A stretch of 64,000 nucleotides of DNA from Gaoshiqia sp050178015 (GTDB lineage: Bacteria; Bacteroidota; Bacteroidia; Bacteroidales; Prolixibacteraceae), in assembly GCA_050178015.1 (NCBI GenBank), contig JBFXGM010000029.1, forward strand, positions 3,884-67,883, read 5' to 3'. The translations under genes were made by a program, and so were the position numbers. Shown in pieces: positions 28,001-35,948 of the stretch. Positions within the stretch are counted from its first letter, which is position 1; every line of letters begins with the position of its first letter. Below the pieces are notes generated by a model. It was given only the letters and a program-made list of their open reading frames with translations. It searched no databases and was not told where the DNA came from.

Positions 28001-28379
28001 CGGGCTGTTGGTGGTAAGCAGTCATCCCGGCGTCGGACTGTGCATGAGCGCCCTGCATATGCTGAACGAAGACTTCGACACTACTGAAGGACTGGATTAC
28101 GCCGGAAACAGCGAATTGGAGCCGGAGTACCGGATCGACGGAATTCCCGAGGTAAATGGCAGCAAGCACATCAACGACATCAAGGAACGCGATTTGGTGC
28201 AGTTGAATATCGACCTGGGACAACGTGGACTGGGCGGCGACGACAGCTGGGGAGCCCGGCCGCAGCGAAAATATACCATGAGCGGACAGGAAGTGCATGA
28301 ATATAGTTTTTACCTGGTACCGGTTACAAATGCAACCGTGGATAGCTGTAAAAAGCTTAGCAAAATGGTACATCGCTAA
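25038..28379 (+). CDS. GH2 beta-galactosidase (LacZ-type)
   Basis: 1113 residues from ATG 25038 (signal peptide RKRILLIIIALLVGAEGF); the 16-residue extension to 24990 overlaps the inverted repeat. LacZ-like layout: N-terminal jelly roll (DGIWKFKWV, VPSNWEVEGYGVPIYVN), Ig-like domain, TIM barrel with acid/base Glu ~499 in WSMGNEAGNG and nucleophile Glu ~572 in PSEYAHAMGNS, a second Ig domain, and a beta-gal small-chain domain (FWRAPTDNDFGNRMQ). Exported, so it removes terminal beta-galactose outside the cytoplasm. Last gene of the LacI unit and convergent with the GntR regulator. Confidence 0.94.
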   Translation: MRKRILLIIIALLVGAEGFTQRPDPVTNVWEYVENIQMIGDNKEPAHASFVSCRTVSEALTSKANEVDTRQYLDGIWKFKWVRSPKDRPTSFMNPEEDVEDWDNIKVPSNWEVEGYGVPIYVNHQYEFADYKAPVSPEMEFEDRIYPKHPGKVPHDYNPVGSYRRNFTLASDWDGKEIFLHIGAMKSGGFVWINGHYVGYSQGSKLPAEFDIAQHLQKGENTIALQIFRWTDGSYLECQDFWRISGIERSVYLYAQPKLRIRDFEASATLDAAYQNGELQLVVELNNHLPKAQKIRLAYQLIDEQGGVVSSGSKQLEVDGQAAAAEAFSATIEKVKPWSAEHPNLYTLLLEVQNKKGQTLEATAIKVGFRTVEIKQGLLLVNGQRITLKGVNTQETDPETGHVMSEEMIMKDIRLWKENNINAVRLSHYPRGACFYELCDEHGIYVVDEANIESHGMYYGDHSLAKKPEWEKQHVDRMVRLVERDKNHPSVIIWSMGNEAGNGVNFYAGYKAMKAADPQKRPVQYERPYIDYDGSILDMDWNTDILAPQYPSPAFFEYVGKRKTDRPFIPSEYAHAMGNSTGNFQDYWDIIELYDNLQGGFIWDWVDQSIWKTNEKGERFYAYGGDFGKNMPTDNSFLNNGIVFPDRTPQPALYEVKKAHEFINFKDEGINHHNELRVLVENLYDFTNLNAFNIAARIKADGEVLKTVEFPDLDAEPHTGKLIRIPLADVVVAPNTRYFVHLSATLKNNWGLLPKGFEVAGEQIELQKLYKAETVAMDYGPELSVTEKEGEITVTNADFRLIFSRQEGRMVSYQYHGNELLNDGNGPKPNFWRAPTDNDFGNRMQFNNREWKKASLFSEVISMEPETLAENLIKLEVTYQLPGVNTTFVSVYEIAGTGVVKVSNTLAETDYRADIPRVGMRMQLPKAYDQLSYFGRGPWENYVDRKASAFIDLYQSTVSEQYVPYVRPQENGYKTDVEWLALTNDRGNGLLVVSSHPGVGLCMSALHMLNEDFDTTEGLDYAGNSELEPEYRIDGIPEVNGSKHINDIKERDLVQLNIDLGQRGLGGDDSWGARPQRKYTMSGQEVHEYSFYLVPVTNATVDSCKKLSKMVHR

Positions 28380-28521
28380 TGGAATGGTTGTCAGCCTTAA
28401 CGTTGGCGTCGGTTTATCCGACATGTACTGATTAGCCGTGTTGGAGGACTTTTATTCAGTGTAGAAAGACATATACTTCTGATTGTAATGCTTCTGCTGT
28501 CGGAAATTTTGCCTGAAAAAG

Positions 28522-28554
28522 TAACGAGGCTGTCATTGTGTGACAGTCTCGTTA
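28522..28554. terminator. Bidirectional hairpin between convergent genes
   Basis: TAACGAGGCTGTCA and TGACAGTCTCGTTA form a 14-bp stem with one wobble pair and a 5-base loop, 142 bp past the GH2 stop and 23 bp past the end of the regulator on the other strand. No long T-run follows, though T-rich sequence (TATTTGTTTT) lies just to the right. Confidence 0.75.
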
Positions 28555-28577
28555 TTGGTGTATTTGTTTTAAGATAT

Positions 28578-29303
28578 CTATTTCCCGCTTTTTTCGATCA
28601 ATGAGATGCGCTGAAAATGGTTTTCTAGGTGTTTGCGCATCGCCACCCGGTATTCGTCAGCTGTGCCGTTTTTCAGCACATCCACCAGTCCTTTATGCGA
28701 TACATAACGAATGTTTTTCACGGGTTTGTTGATTAATCCGCTGTCATATACGTAGTTGAATACAGGCAGAAGGATGTTCTGAAAGTTGCGGAGTGTTTCG
28801 TTACGGGTCATCTCATAGAGTTTACTATGAAATTTAATCTCGTGGCTGACATCAAATAAAACATCCTCGCTAAACTCCGGTTCCTGCTCTACAATGTGTG
28901 TTAGTTCCTCCAGGTCTTCCGGGGTTTTGTGTGCAAAGAGCAGATCAGCGATCCCGATTTCCAGCACCAGCCGGAGCTCAAAAATATCTTTCAGGGTTGC
29001 ATTGTCAAGAATATGCGGGATCATCGATTTTTGCAAAAGCGAACCCAGGTTGGGACTTTTAATGACCGTTCCCTTATGCTTTTTCGATTCAATCAACCCC
29101 ATCGTTTTTAAACGGTTCAGCGATTCACGGATCACTGTTCGGCTCACGCCCATGGCTGCTGCCAGTTCTACTTCTTTCGGAATAACATCGCCCGGCTGCA
29201 ACGCTTTTTTGGCGAAATATTCCACCATGTTCATCTCTACTTTATCTACTAAGCTTCGGGTATCAATGGCTGATAACATATCGGTTTTGTCTGCTTTTTC
29301 CAT
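28578..29303 (-). CDS. FadR-type GntR regulator (FCD domain), candidate sialic-acid regulator
   Basis: 241 residues when started at the ATG whose complement is 29301-29303. A 34-codon extension to 29405 is open but would run through the operator and promoter of the divergent operon, so it is rejected. The winged-helix domain (QPGDVIPKEVELAAAMGVSRTVIRESLNRLKTMGLIE) is followed by an all-helical FCD ligand domain (FELRLVLEIGIADLL, HSKLYEMTRN). It belongs to the same subfamily as E. coli NanR and divergently faces a sialic-acid operon, so Neu5Ac or a breakdown product is a likely effector (inference). Two inverted copies of a GTnnnAC-core operator lie in the gap. Confidence 0.9.
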   Translation of the reverse strand: MEKADKTDMLSAIDTRSLVDKVEMNMVEYFAKKALQPGDVIPKEVELAAAMGVSRTVIRESLNRLKTMGLIESKKHKGTVIKSPNLGSLLQKSMIPHILDNATLKDIFELRLVLEIGIADLLFAHKTPEDLEELTHIVEQEPEFSEDVLFDVSHEIKFHSKLYEMTRNETLRNFQNILLPVFNYVYDSGLINKPVKNIRYVSHKGLVDVLKNGTADEYRVAMRKHLENHFQRISLIEKSGK

Positions 29304-29320
29304 ACTTGGTGTTTTATAAT

Positions 29321-29331
29321 ATGTCCTACAT
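29321..29331. promoter_or_regulatory. GntR operator candidate 1 (ATGTCCTACAT)
   Basis: An 11-bp palindrome with the GT-nnn-AC core used by FadR-type regulators. It lies 18 bp upstream of the regulator start, and the same sequence occurs inverted at 29395. Confidence 0.7.
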
Positions 29332-29355
29332 AAAGCAACAAATTTCGGAAAATAG

Positions 29356-29385
29356 TTGGAATTAAAAAACAATTCAATATTTTTG
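29356..29385 (+). promoter_or_regulatory. Promoter of the sialic-acid operon
   Basis: TTG at 29356-29358 and TATTTTTG at 29378-29385 (TAnnTTTG) are separated by 19 bases, the usual Bacteroidetes sigma-factor spacing. Transcription should begin near 29392, inside or just before the second operator. Confidence 0.7.
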
Positions 29386-29394
29386 TTGTGTCTT

Positions 29395-29405
29395 ATGTAG
29401 GACAT
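29395..29405. promoter_or_regulatory. GntR operator candidate 2 (ATGTAGGACAT)
   Basis: Exact reverse complement of the site at 29321-29331, centred 74 bp away (about seven helical turns). It covers the predicted start of transcription, where a bound repressor would block initiation. Confidence 0.7.
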
Positions 29406-29439
29406 AATGCGTAAATCATAGAATGAAAAAACTTAATTT

Positions 29440-32400
29440 ATGAGAAGAATGAAAGAAAAAATGCTGTCAATCAGTTTATTGGTATTGCTGGTGCTGCTTA
29501 ACAGTCATGCCTTTGCCCAGCAAAGCATCACGGGGCGAATCACTGATGCCGAAAATGGTGAACCATTGCCCGGGGCTACAGTGGTGGTTCCTGGTACAAC
29601 AACCGGTACTATCAGCGATTTTGACGGGAATTATACCCTTGCCGTTCCGGCCGGAAGTGAACAACTTGAGTTTTCTATGGTCGGTTTTGAGAAACAGATT
29701 GTGAAAATTGCAGGTTTATCGGTGATAAATGTGGCTTTGAAAACAGAGGTGACTGCTTTGAATGAGGTGGTAATTACCGGTTATTCTACGCAGTCGCGTG
29801 CCGAAATGACTACTTCTATTTCAAAATTGAATACGAAGGTATTGGAAAGTGCACCCCGCTCGAATGCGGCCACAGCCCTGCAGGGAACCATTGCCGGTTT
29901 GAAAGTGACCCAAACCACCGGCCAGCCAGGTTCTACGCCGAGCATGGTGGTCCGCGGCGGAACCAGCTTCTCGGGAACCGGTAGTCCGCTTATTTTGGTG
30001 GATGGGGTACCGGGTTCGTTTTATGCGTTGAACTCGGACGATATTGAATCGATGGAAGTATTGAAAGATGCTGCATCAACAGCCATCTACGGGGCAAGGG
30101 CAGCCAACGGGGTAATTTTGGTAACCACCAAGAAAGGCAAAGTAGGCAAATCGAACATTAACTTCCGGGCCAAGTTTACCAGTAATGAACGTCGCGAAGA
30201 CCCTATGGAATATTTGGGAGCCGCCGACTACGTAAAATTTAACCGGATGGCCGTGAAAAGTGCTCAGGAGGTGATGGGTTATGCCTGGCTCGACCAGTTT
30301 TTAACGGGCAATCATGCTGCTGCTACCGGAAATAACACCACGAATTCAATCTATACCACCATGGTATTGTCTGATGCCAACCGCTATTTATTAAATTACG
30401 AAGGCTGGCAAACCATCGAGGATCCGGTTAATCCGGGGACCATGCTGATTTTTCAGGAAAATCAGATGAATGAATTGTTCTATCAAAATAGTCATGCACA
30501 GGATTATAGCCTGAGTTTTGATGGCGGAAATGAAAAAGGAACATATTACCTGGGCCTTGGTTATATGGACGACAATGGATTGGTGTTTGGTTCTGCTTTC
30601 AAACGCTACTCGGGAACCTTTAATGCTTCTTATAAGTTGTCGGATGCGCTGAAAGTTTCTTCGAATTTCATTTATGCGCATTCTAATCAAAATTTGCCTT
30701 TCGACAACGAGTATAACCTGTTTCAGCGTACTGCGGGATTGGCGCCAACCTCACGGATTTACAACAATAATCCCGACGGAAGCTTATCCACCGACTATCA
30801 GCCCGGTACTTACCTGGGATTTGGTAACCCGCTCTATTATCGCGATAAATTTGTCCGCTACAACCTGGAGCAACGCCTGACCGGTTCGGTACAGTTCGAT
30901 TATAATTTTCTGAATGATTTTACCCTGACGGTCCGCGGAAGTCATTTTACGATCAACAATTCCAACGAATCGTTCGACAAGGCTTACCTGAACTCGGGCC
31001 GATTGAACACGGAACGGGTGGCCTCGGCCTCTCATCAGCGGACCTTGCGCGACCAGCTGACAGCCATGTTGAATTATAAAAAGTCCTTCCTCGATAAGCA
31101 TAACGTGACCGCATTGGTTGGCGCCGAATATTTTCAGGAGAAATATTTCAGCTTTAATGCTTCTACACGGCTTTCGCCAACCGACTTGATTTATACCATG
31201 AACGTCGGATCAGAGGCCAGTGGTGTGCCATATTCGTACCGCACCGGATATGAGATTTCATCTCTTTTCGGTCAGGTGAATTATGATTTCGACTACAAAT
31301 ACTTGCTTGGATTTACGTTCCGCTATGACGGTACTTCCCGTTTGGGAAACAACAAATACGGTTTCTTCCCGGGGGTATCAGCCGGATGGAACCTGCACAA
31401 CGAGGACTTCTTTAAAAAATCGAAGCTCAATTCCGCAATCAGTAAAATCAAACCCCGTGTAAGTTACGGGGTGAACGGGAACATCGATGTGTTGAGTAAT
31501 TTCGGCGTATTTGGAACTTACGGAAAATCATCGGTGTACGATACCCAGGCTGGTTACGTAAACAATGGCCTGCCGTTGCTCGACCTGAAATGGGAACGCT
31601 CAACCACACTCAACTTTGGCTTGGATCTTGGTTTGCTGAACAACAAAGTAACCGTTATTGCCGATTACTTTATCCGCGACGTGAAAGATAAACTGGCCGG
31701 GTTGACTTTGCCACTCTGGACTGGCTTTTCTTCGATAACCACGAACAACGGAACGCTGCAGAATAAGGGTCTGGAGCTGCAAGTGGATGCCAACCTGATT
31801 GGCAAGGGTGATTTTAAGTGGAATGTAGGCGCTACTTTCTATACGGTTCGGAATTTTGCCAAAGCTCTTCCTGAAAACGGAGTGGAGAAGAACCGTCAGG
31901 GAGGAACTGAAATTTATGATCCGGCTACCGGCGAAACCAAATATGTTGGCGGTTTGCAGGAAGGCGAACGGGTTGGGTACGATGTAATTACTGCCTATGT
32001 GTTTGATGGCGTATATAAAACCCAAGCCGAAATTGATGAGCATGCCGACCGGACCGTTGAATTTGCTTACCGCAAAAACACCCGCTTCCTGGGCGATGCT
32101 CGTTGGAAAGACCTGAACGGCGATAACGTGATCAATTATCTGGATCGCACTGTGATTGGCCGGAGAACTCCTGACTTTTCCGGTGGGTTCACTTCCGATT
32201 TCAGCTATAAGAACTTCAGCTTATTTCTGAAAACCGACTTTGCTGTCGGACATTACATCATCAACGGACGCCGGGTGAAAGGGATTTCCCAGACTCAAGG
32301 TAACCAAAACGGACCATTGGAAATCCGCGATTCCTGGACTCCCGAAAATCCAACATCAGAGATACCCATTTTCACCTTAGTTGACCGGCAACGGAACCAC

Positions 32401-32682
32401 CTGGCAGCCGGTGGCGACCAGGGATCGATGGACCACAGTAGTTCGCGGATGTGGGAAAAAGGCGACTATCTGGCGCTTCGCGAAGTAACCCTGAGCTATG
32501 ATTTGAGCGGGAAAATGGTTAAAGACCTTTTCCAAAATATGAGGCTTTATGTAACCGGATCGAATTTGGCCTATTTCAATGGTTTTTCCGGAAGTTCTCC
32601 TGAAGAATCCGGTGATGGGATCGATATGGGGCGCTTCCCCTTGCCACGGACAGTGACTTTTGGTGTAAACGTAACTTTTTAA
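29440..32682 (+). CDS. SusC/RagA-type TonB-dependent outer-membrane transporter
   Basis: 1080 residues. The signal peptide ends at AFAQ. A carboxypeptidase-regulatory-like domain follows at ~27-112 (ITGRITDAENGEPLPGATV, then ALNEVVITGYSTQ), then the plug (GTIAGLKVTQTTGQPGS, ILVDGVPG, EVLKDAASTAIYGARAANG), and a 22-strand-type barrel to the C-terminus, which ends in the aromatic NVTF. No N-terminal STN signalling domain is present, so it is not expected to signal to an anti-sigma factor. It pairs with the SusD gene 12 bp downstream, and with sialidase and NanA behind it is the counterpart of the NanO-type sialic-acid importer. Confidence 0.96.
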   Translation: MRRMKEKMLSISLLVLLVLLNSHAFAQQSITGRITDAENGEPLPGATVVVPGTTTGTISDFDGNYTLAVPAGSEQLEFSMVGFEKQIVKIAGLSVINVALKTEVTALNEVVITGYSTQSRAEMTTSISKLNTKVLESAPRSNAATALQGTIAGLKVTQTTGQPGSTPSMVVRGGTSFSGTGSPLILVDGVPGSFYALNSDDIESMEVLKDAASTAIYGARAANGVILVTTKKGKVGKSNINFRAKFTSNERREDPMEYLGAADYVKFNRMAVKSAQEVMGYAWLDQFLTGNHAAATGNNTTNSIYTTMVLSDANRYLLNYEGWQTIEDPVNPGTMLIFQENQMNELFYQNSHAQDYSLSFDGGNEKGTYYLGLGYMDDNGLVFGSAFKRYSGTFNASYKLSDALKVSSNFIYAHSNQNLPFDNEYNLFQRTAGLAPTSRIYNNNPDGSLSTDYQPGTYLGFGNPLYYRDKFVRYNLEQRLTGSVQFDYNFLNDFTLTVRGSHFTINNSNESFDKAYLNSGRLNTERVASASHQRTLRDQLTAMLNYKKSFLDKHNVTALVGAEYFQEKYFSFNASTRLSPTDLIYTMNVGSEASGVPYSYRTGYEISSLFGQVNYDFDYKYLLGFTFRYDGTSRLGNNKYGFFPGVSAGWNLHNEDFFKKSKLNSAISKIKPRVSYGVNGNIDVLSNFGVFGTYGKSSVYDTQAGYVNNGLPLLDLKWERSTTLNFGLDLGLLNNKVTVIADYFIRDVKDKLAGLTLPLWTGFSSITTNNGTLQNKGLELQVDANLIGKGDFKWNVGATFYTVRNFAKALPENGVEKNRQGGTEIYDPATGETKYVGGLQEGERVGYDVITAYVFDGVYKTQAEIDEHADRTVEFAYRKNTRFLGDARWKDLNGDNVINYLDRTVIGRRTPDFSGGFTSDFSYKNFSLFLKTDFAVGHYIINGRRVKGISQTQGNQNGPLEIRDSWTPENPTSEIPIFTLVDRQRNHLAAGGDQGSMDHSSSRMWEKGDYLALREVTLSYDLSGKMVKDLFQNMRLYVTGSNLAYFNGFSGSSPEESGDGIDMGRFPLPRTVTFGVNVTF

Positions 32683-32694
32683 CCCTCAATTACA

Positions 32695-34179
32695 ATGAAC
32701 ATGAAAAAATATATCATTTTAATACTATCAATTGCTCTTTTCGGCGCCTGTGAACTCGACATGCAACCGGAGAGTGACCTGACCTACAATGGCTTTTGGG
32801 AGTCGGAAGAGGCCGTGAAGGCTGCCCATACCGGTATTTATGCCAGTTACCGGGGATATGCCTACACGATTTGGCAGATGGGCGAACTGCGTTCCGACAT
32901 TTGGGGCGGAAACACCATCGAATCTCCTTTCGGAACCGATCTGATAGATAACAATATCAGCACCTCGATTGTACACTTTGGCAACTGGGCCAATTTTTAC
33001 GGACTTCTGCATTACGTCAATGATTTTATTGCCAATGCTCCCAATGTCACTTTTGCCAACGAGGCCGATAAAAACCATATGCTTGGTCAGGTTTACGGCA
33101 TCCGGGCACAAATTTATTACACCATGGTAAAAGCGTGGGGAGATGTGCCAATTAGCACCGAACCACTGCTGGAAGTGAATCTGGAAAAACTGAAGAAACC
33201 GCGTTCGCCAAAAACGGAGGTGATGCAGCAAATTAAAAGCGATATTGCCACTTCGCTCGAATATTTTGGCAGCGATAACCGGTTGTGGTTGAATAAGAAT
33301 GTGTATTGGTCAAAAGCAGCCACCCTTGCCCTGAAAGGCGACGTTTACCTGTGGTCGGGCAAAGTACTGGGAGGCGGCACGGCCGATTTCACCGAAGCAA
33401 AAAACGCCCTGTCGCAAGTCACCGGATTTAGTCTGGTGGAGTATAACAAGCTTTGGGGACAGGCAAATGAAAATAACAACGAGTTCATCTTCTCCTTCGA
33501 TTATCAGCAGGACCAGGCAGATAACTATTACGCTTCCTTTACCGGGCGTGCGGTAGATTTTGCAGGCTTGTTTGATGATGCCGGAAATTCGGTAGCCAGC
33601 CTGGTGGTTAACGGGGCAAGCCGTTTTGGACCGTCCGATAAGCTTTTGCTGGCGGTGGATGACACCAACGACCTGCGCCGGAATACCTTTGTTCGCTTAT
33701 ACAACGATGGCGCGACACATTTTCCGTATCAGGCAGGCGAAGCCAGTTACAAAGGTGCTGTACTTGCTAAATTTCTGGGAATAATTGGTGATGATGGCTC
33801 ACGCAAAAACTACAACAATGTTCCGTTGTATCGTTATGCCGATGTGCTGTTGCTGTTGGCCGAAGCGAAGAATAACCTGAATGAAGATCCTTCTGCTGAA
33901 ATCAACGCAGTTCGCGAACGGGCATATGGCGAAAATTTTGCCGGAAACGAATTTACGAATGGAACAAAAGCTGAGAATACTCAAGCCATTCTGGACGAAC
34001 GACTGAAAGAGTTTGTAGGCGAAGGCAAAAGATGGTGGGACTTGGTGCGTGCCGGCGATGGCATTGTTTTCGATGAAGTGGCAACTTTAAACGCTTCCGA
34101 AGCCTATAAAATATACTATTCCATCTCGCAGAGCATGTTGGCGAACGATTCGGAACTGATACAAACCGCAGGGTACTAA
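32695..34179 (+). CDS. SusD/RagB-type surface glycan-binding lipoprotein
   Basis: 494 residues with lipobox LFGAC (Cys ~19). The alpha-helical TPR-like SusD fold is indicated by YGIRAQIYYTMVKAWGDVPI and by the C-terminal block DERLKEFVGEGKRWWDLVR, diagnostic for the family. It would cap the SusC barrel and capture released sialic acid or sialylated glycans (NanU-like role by context). A near-perfect palindrome lies 57-89 bp after its stop and may set apart the expression of the following enzyme genes. Confidence 0.95.
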   Translation: MNMKKYIILILSIALFGACELDMQPESDLTYNGFWESEEAVKAAHTGIYASYRGYAYTIWQMGELRSDIWGGNTIESPFGTDLIDNNISTSIVHFGNWANFYGLLHYVNDFIANAPNVTFANEADKNHMLGQVYGIRAQIYYTMVKAWGDVPISTEPLLEVNLEKLKKPRSPKTEVMQQIKSDIATSLEYFGSDNRLWLNKNVYWSKAATLALKGDVYLWSGKVLGGGTADFTEAKNALSQVTGFSLVEYNKLWGQANENNNEFIFSFDYQQDQADNYYASFTGRAVDFAGLFDDAGNSVASLVVNGASRFGPSDKLLLAVDDTNDLRRNTFVRLYNDGATHFPYQAGEASYKGAVLAKFLGIIGDDGSRKNYNNVPLYRYADVLLLLAEAKNNLNEDPSAEINAVRERAYGENFAGNEFTNGTKAENTQAILDERLKEFVGEGKRWWDLVRAGDGIVFDEVATLNASEAYKIYYSISQSMLANDSELIQTAGY

Positions 34180-34235
34180 TTGAGACGTGATAGATAGAGG
34201 ATGGTTTACCAGCTTTTGGTAGCTTTACAGGATAA

Positions 34236-34268
34236 GGAGGCTGTTCAAAAACTTTTTGATCAGCCTCC
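34236..34268 (+). promoter_or_regulatory. Strong hairpin between susD and sialidase genes
   Basis: A 33-base nearly perfect inverted repeat: outer arms GGAGGCTG/CAGCCTCC, a T-T mismatch, inner arms TCAAAAA/TTTTTGA around a single C. There is no T-run after it, so it is more likely an attenuator or RNA-end stabiliser than a full stop. Such post-susCD hairpins fit much higher expression of SusCD than of downstream enzymes. Confidence 0.7.
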
Positions 34269-34309
34269 AATATCCGACAAAACCAATAAAACGCAAAAAA
34301 CTAAAAAAA

Positions 34310-35926
34310 ATGAAGCTATTTGTTTTATCGCTGATGATGTTGCTAGCCTTTTTTAGGTGCGAAAAAGCCAACTCCGAAACCTCGGATGGAGTTTCCGGTT
34401 CCGTGGAAATCGTTCAGGCATCGGTTCCACTATTTACGGGGCAGGACAACGACAAACTGATACGTTTGGCGGTTCAGACCGGAGAAGAAAATAAGGCAAT
34501 CGAAGTTGTTGGGGTGACAGTGGTTTTTACACCTGAAAGTGATACAGACTGTCTTACATCCATTTCTGCCATCGCGTATGAAGGAAACAACGAATTGCTG
34601 TTTGGTAGCTCCACTGAAATTGGTAAAACAACCCAAATCGAAGGTTCAGTACAAGTTTCTCAACCGGTGCAGCTATTTCATCTCAATTTTTCGGTTAACG
34701 AAAACGTCGGATTGTTGTCCACTTTGCAGCTGGAACGGATGGATGTGACCTTAAGCGATGGCTCGGTTATTTCGTCAGGGCCAGCTAATCCGCACACCTA
34801 TCGCCTGGCCAAAGTGCTTCGCGCAGCCGGACAGGATGATTGCGATACCTACCGGATTCCGGGACTGGTCACCACCAACAAAGGGACTTTGATCGCGGTT
34901 TACGACAATCGCTACAACAACAGTAAGGATTTACAGGAAGACATTGATGTGGGCATGAGCCGCAGCACCGATGGCGGACAAACCTGGGAACCCATGCAAG
35001 TGATTATGGACATGGGCGAATGGGGCGGCCGTTCGCAACGGCTGAATGGCATTGGCGACCCCAGTGTGCTGTACGATCACACAACAGGAACACTTTGGGT
35101 AGCCGGACTGTGGATGAGTGGTGCAACGGAAAAAGACATGCTCTGGTGGGCTTCAAAACCCGGAATGAGTCCCGAGGAGACTGGCCAGTTTATCATTGCC
35201 AAAAGCACGGATGACGGCCTGACTTGGTCAGAGCCTATCAACATCACCGGGCAAATCAAAGATCCCTCGTGGCAACTGCTGCTGCAAGGGCCCGGCCGGG
35301 GCATTACGCTGGAAGATGGCACCCTGGTTTTTCCGGCACAGTTTAAGGCCGATATTGGAGAAAAAGCTTTGGACGGCGGACAGTACACCAGCCATTCAAC
35401 CATCGTTTACAGTACCGATGGTGGTGAAAGTTGGCACATTGGAACCGGCGCCAAACCAAACACCACCGAAGCCCAGGTGGTTCAGCTAACGGATGGCAGC
35501 CTGATGCTAAACATGCGTGACGACCAGAACCGAAATGATAAAAGTGAAACCAACGGGCGTGCGGTTGCTGTTACAAAAGACCTGGGAAAAACCTGGGAAG
35601 TTCATCCGTCTTCCAATTCGGAACTGCCCGAACCCAATTGCATGGCCAGCATCATCTCAGCCGACCTGAAAATAGACGGCCACCCCAAGCGAGTATTATT
35701 TTTTTCAAACCCGAACAACAAACACCAGCGAACCAACATGACCATCAAAACCAGCTTGGATGAAGGCATGAGCTGGCCAGAGGAATTCCAGCTGGAGTTG
35801 AATGAGACAGCCAGATACGGCTATTCGTGCATGACCATGATCGATGAGCATACCATTGGAATTTTGTACGAAGGAGTGAAAGAGCTTTACTTTCAGAGCA
35901 TTCCTGTTTCTGATATCATCAAATAA
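34310..35926 (+). CDS. GH33 exo-alpha-sialidase, lipoprotein
   Basis: 538 residues from ATG 34310 (signal LFVLSLMMLLAFFRC, lipobox Cys); the upstream in-frame extension to 34256 passes through the hairpin arm. Residues ~30-165 form an N-terminal beta domain seen in Bacteroides and Tannerella sialidases. The propeller starts with YRIPGLV (RIP motif, Arg of the triad, ~residue 181). Four Asp-box repeats are seen: SRSTDGGQTW, AKSTDDGLTW, YSTDGGESW and TKDLGKTW. A further Arg is in NMRDDQNR, and the Tyr nucleophile is probably in ARYGYSCM. It releases terminal sialic acid, the input for the genes that follow. Confidence 0.94.
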   Translation: MKLFVLSLMMLLAFFRCEKANSETSDGVSGSVEIVQASVPLFTGQDNDKLIRLAVQTGEENKAIEVVGVTVVFTPESDTDCLTSISAIAYEGNNELLFGSSTEIGKTTQIEGSVQVSQPVQLFHLNFSVNENVGLLSTLQLERMDVTLSDGSVISSGPANPHTYRLAKVLRAAGQDDCDTYRIPGLVTTNKGTLIAVYDNRYNNSKDLQEDIDVGMSRSTDGGQTWEPMQVIMDMGEWGGRSQRLNGIGDPSVLYDHTTGTLWVAGLWMSGATEKDMLWWASKPGMSPEETGQFIIAKSTDDGLTWSEPINITGQIKDPSWQLLLQGPGRGITLEDGTLVFPAQFKADIGEKALDGGQYTSHSTIVYSTDGGESWHIGTGAKPNTTEAQVVQLTDGSLMLNMRDDQNRNDKSETNGRAVAVTKDLGKTWEVHPSSNSELPEPNCMASIISADLKIDGHPKRVLFFSNPNNKHQRTNMTIKTSLDEGMSWPEEFQLELNETARYGYSCMTMIDEHTIGILYEGVKELYFQSIPVSDIIK

Positions 35927-35948
35927 GAATAAAACCGGAGCCTGAACA

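Noticed and set aside
29304..29405. 34-codon N-terminal extension of the GntR regulator
   Set aside because: It would run through the operators and the divergent promoter; the helix-turn-helix starts in the normal place when ATG at 29303 is used.
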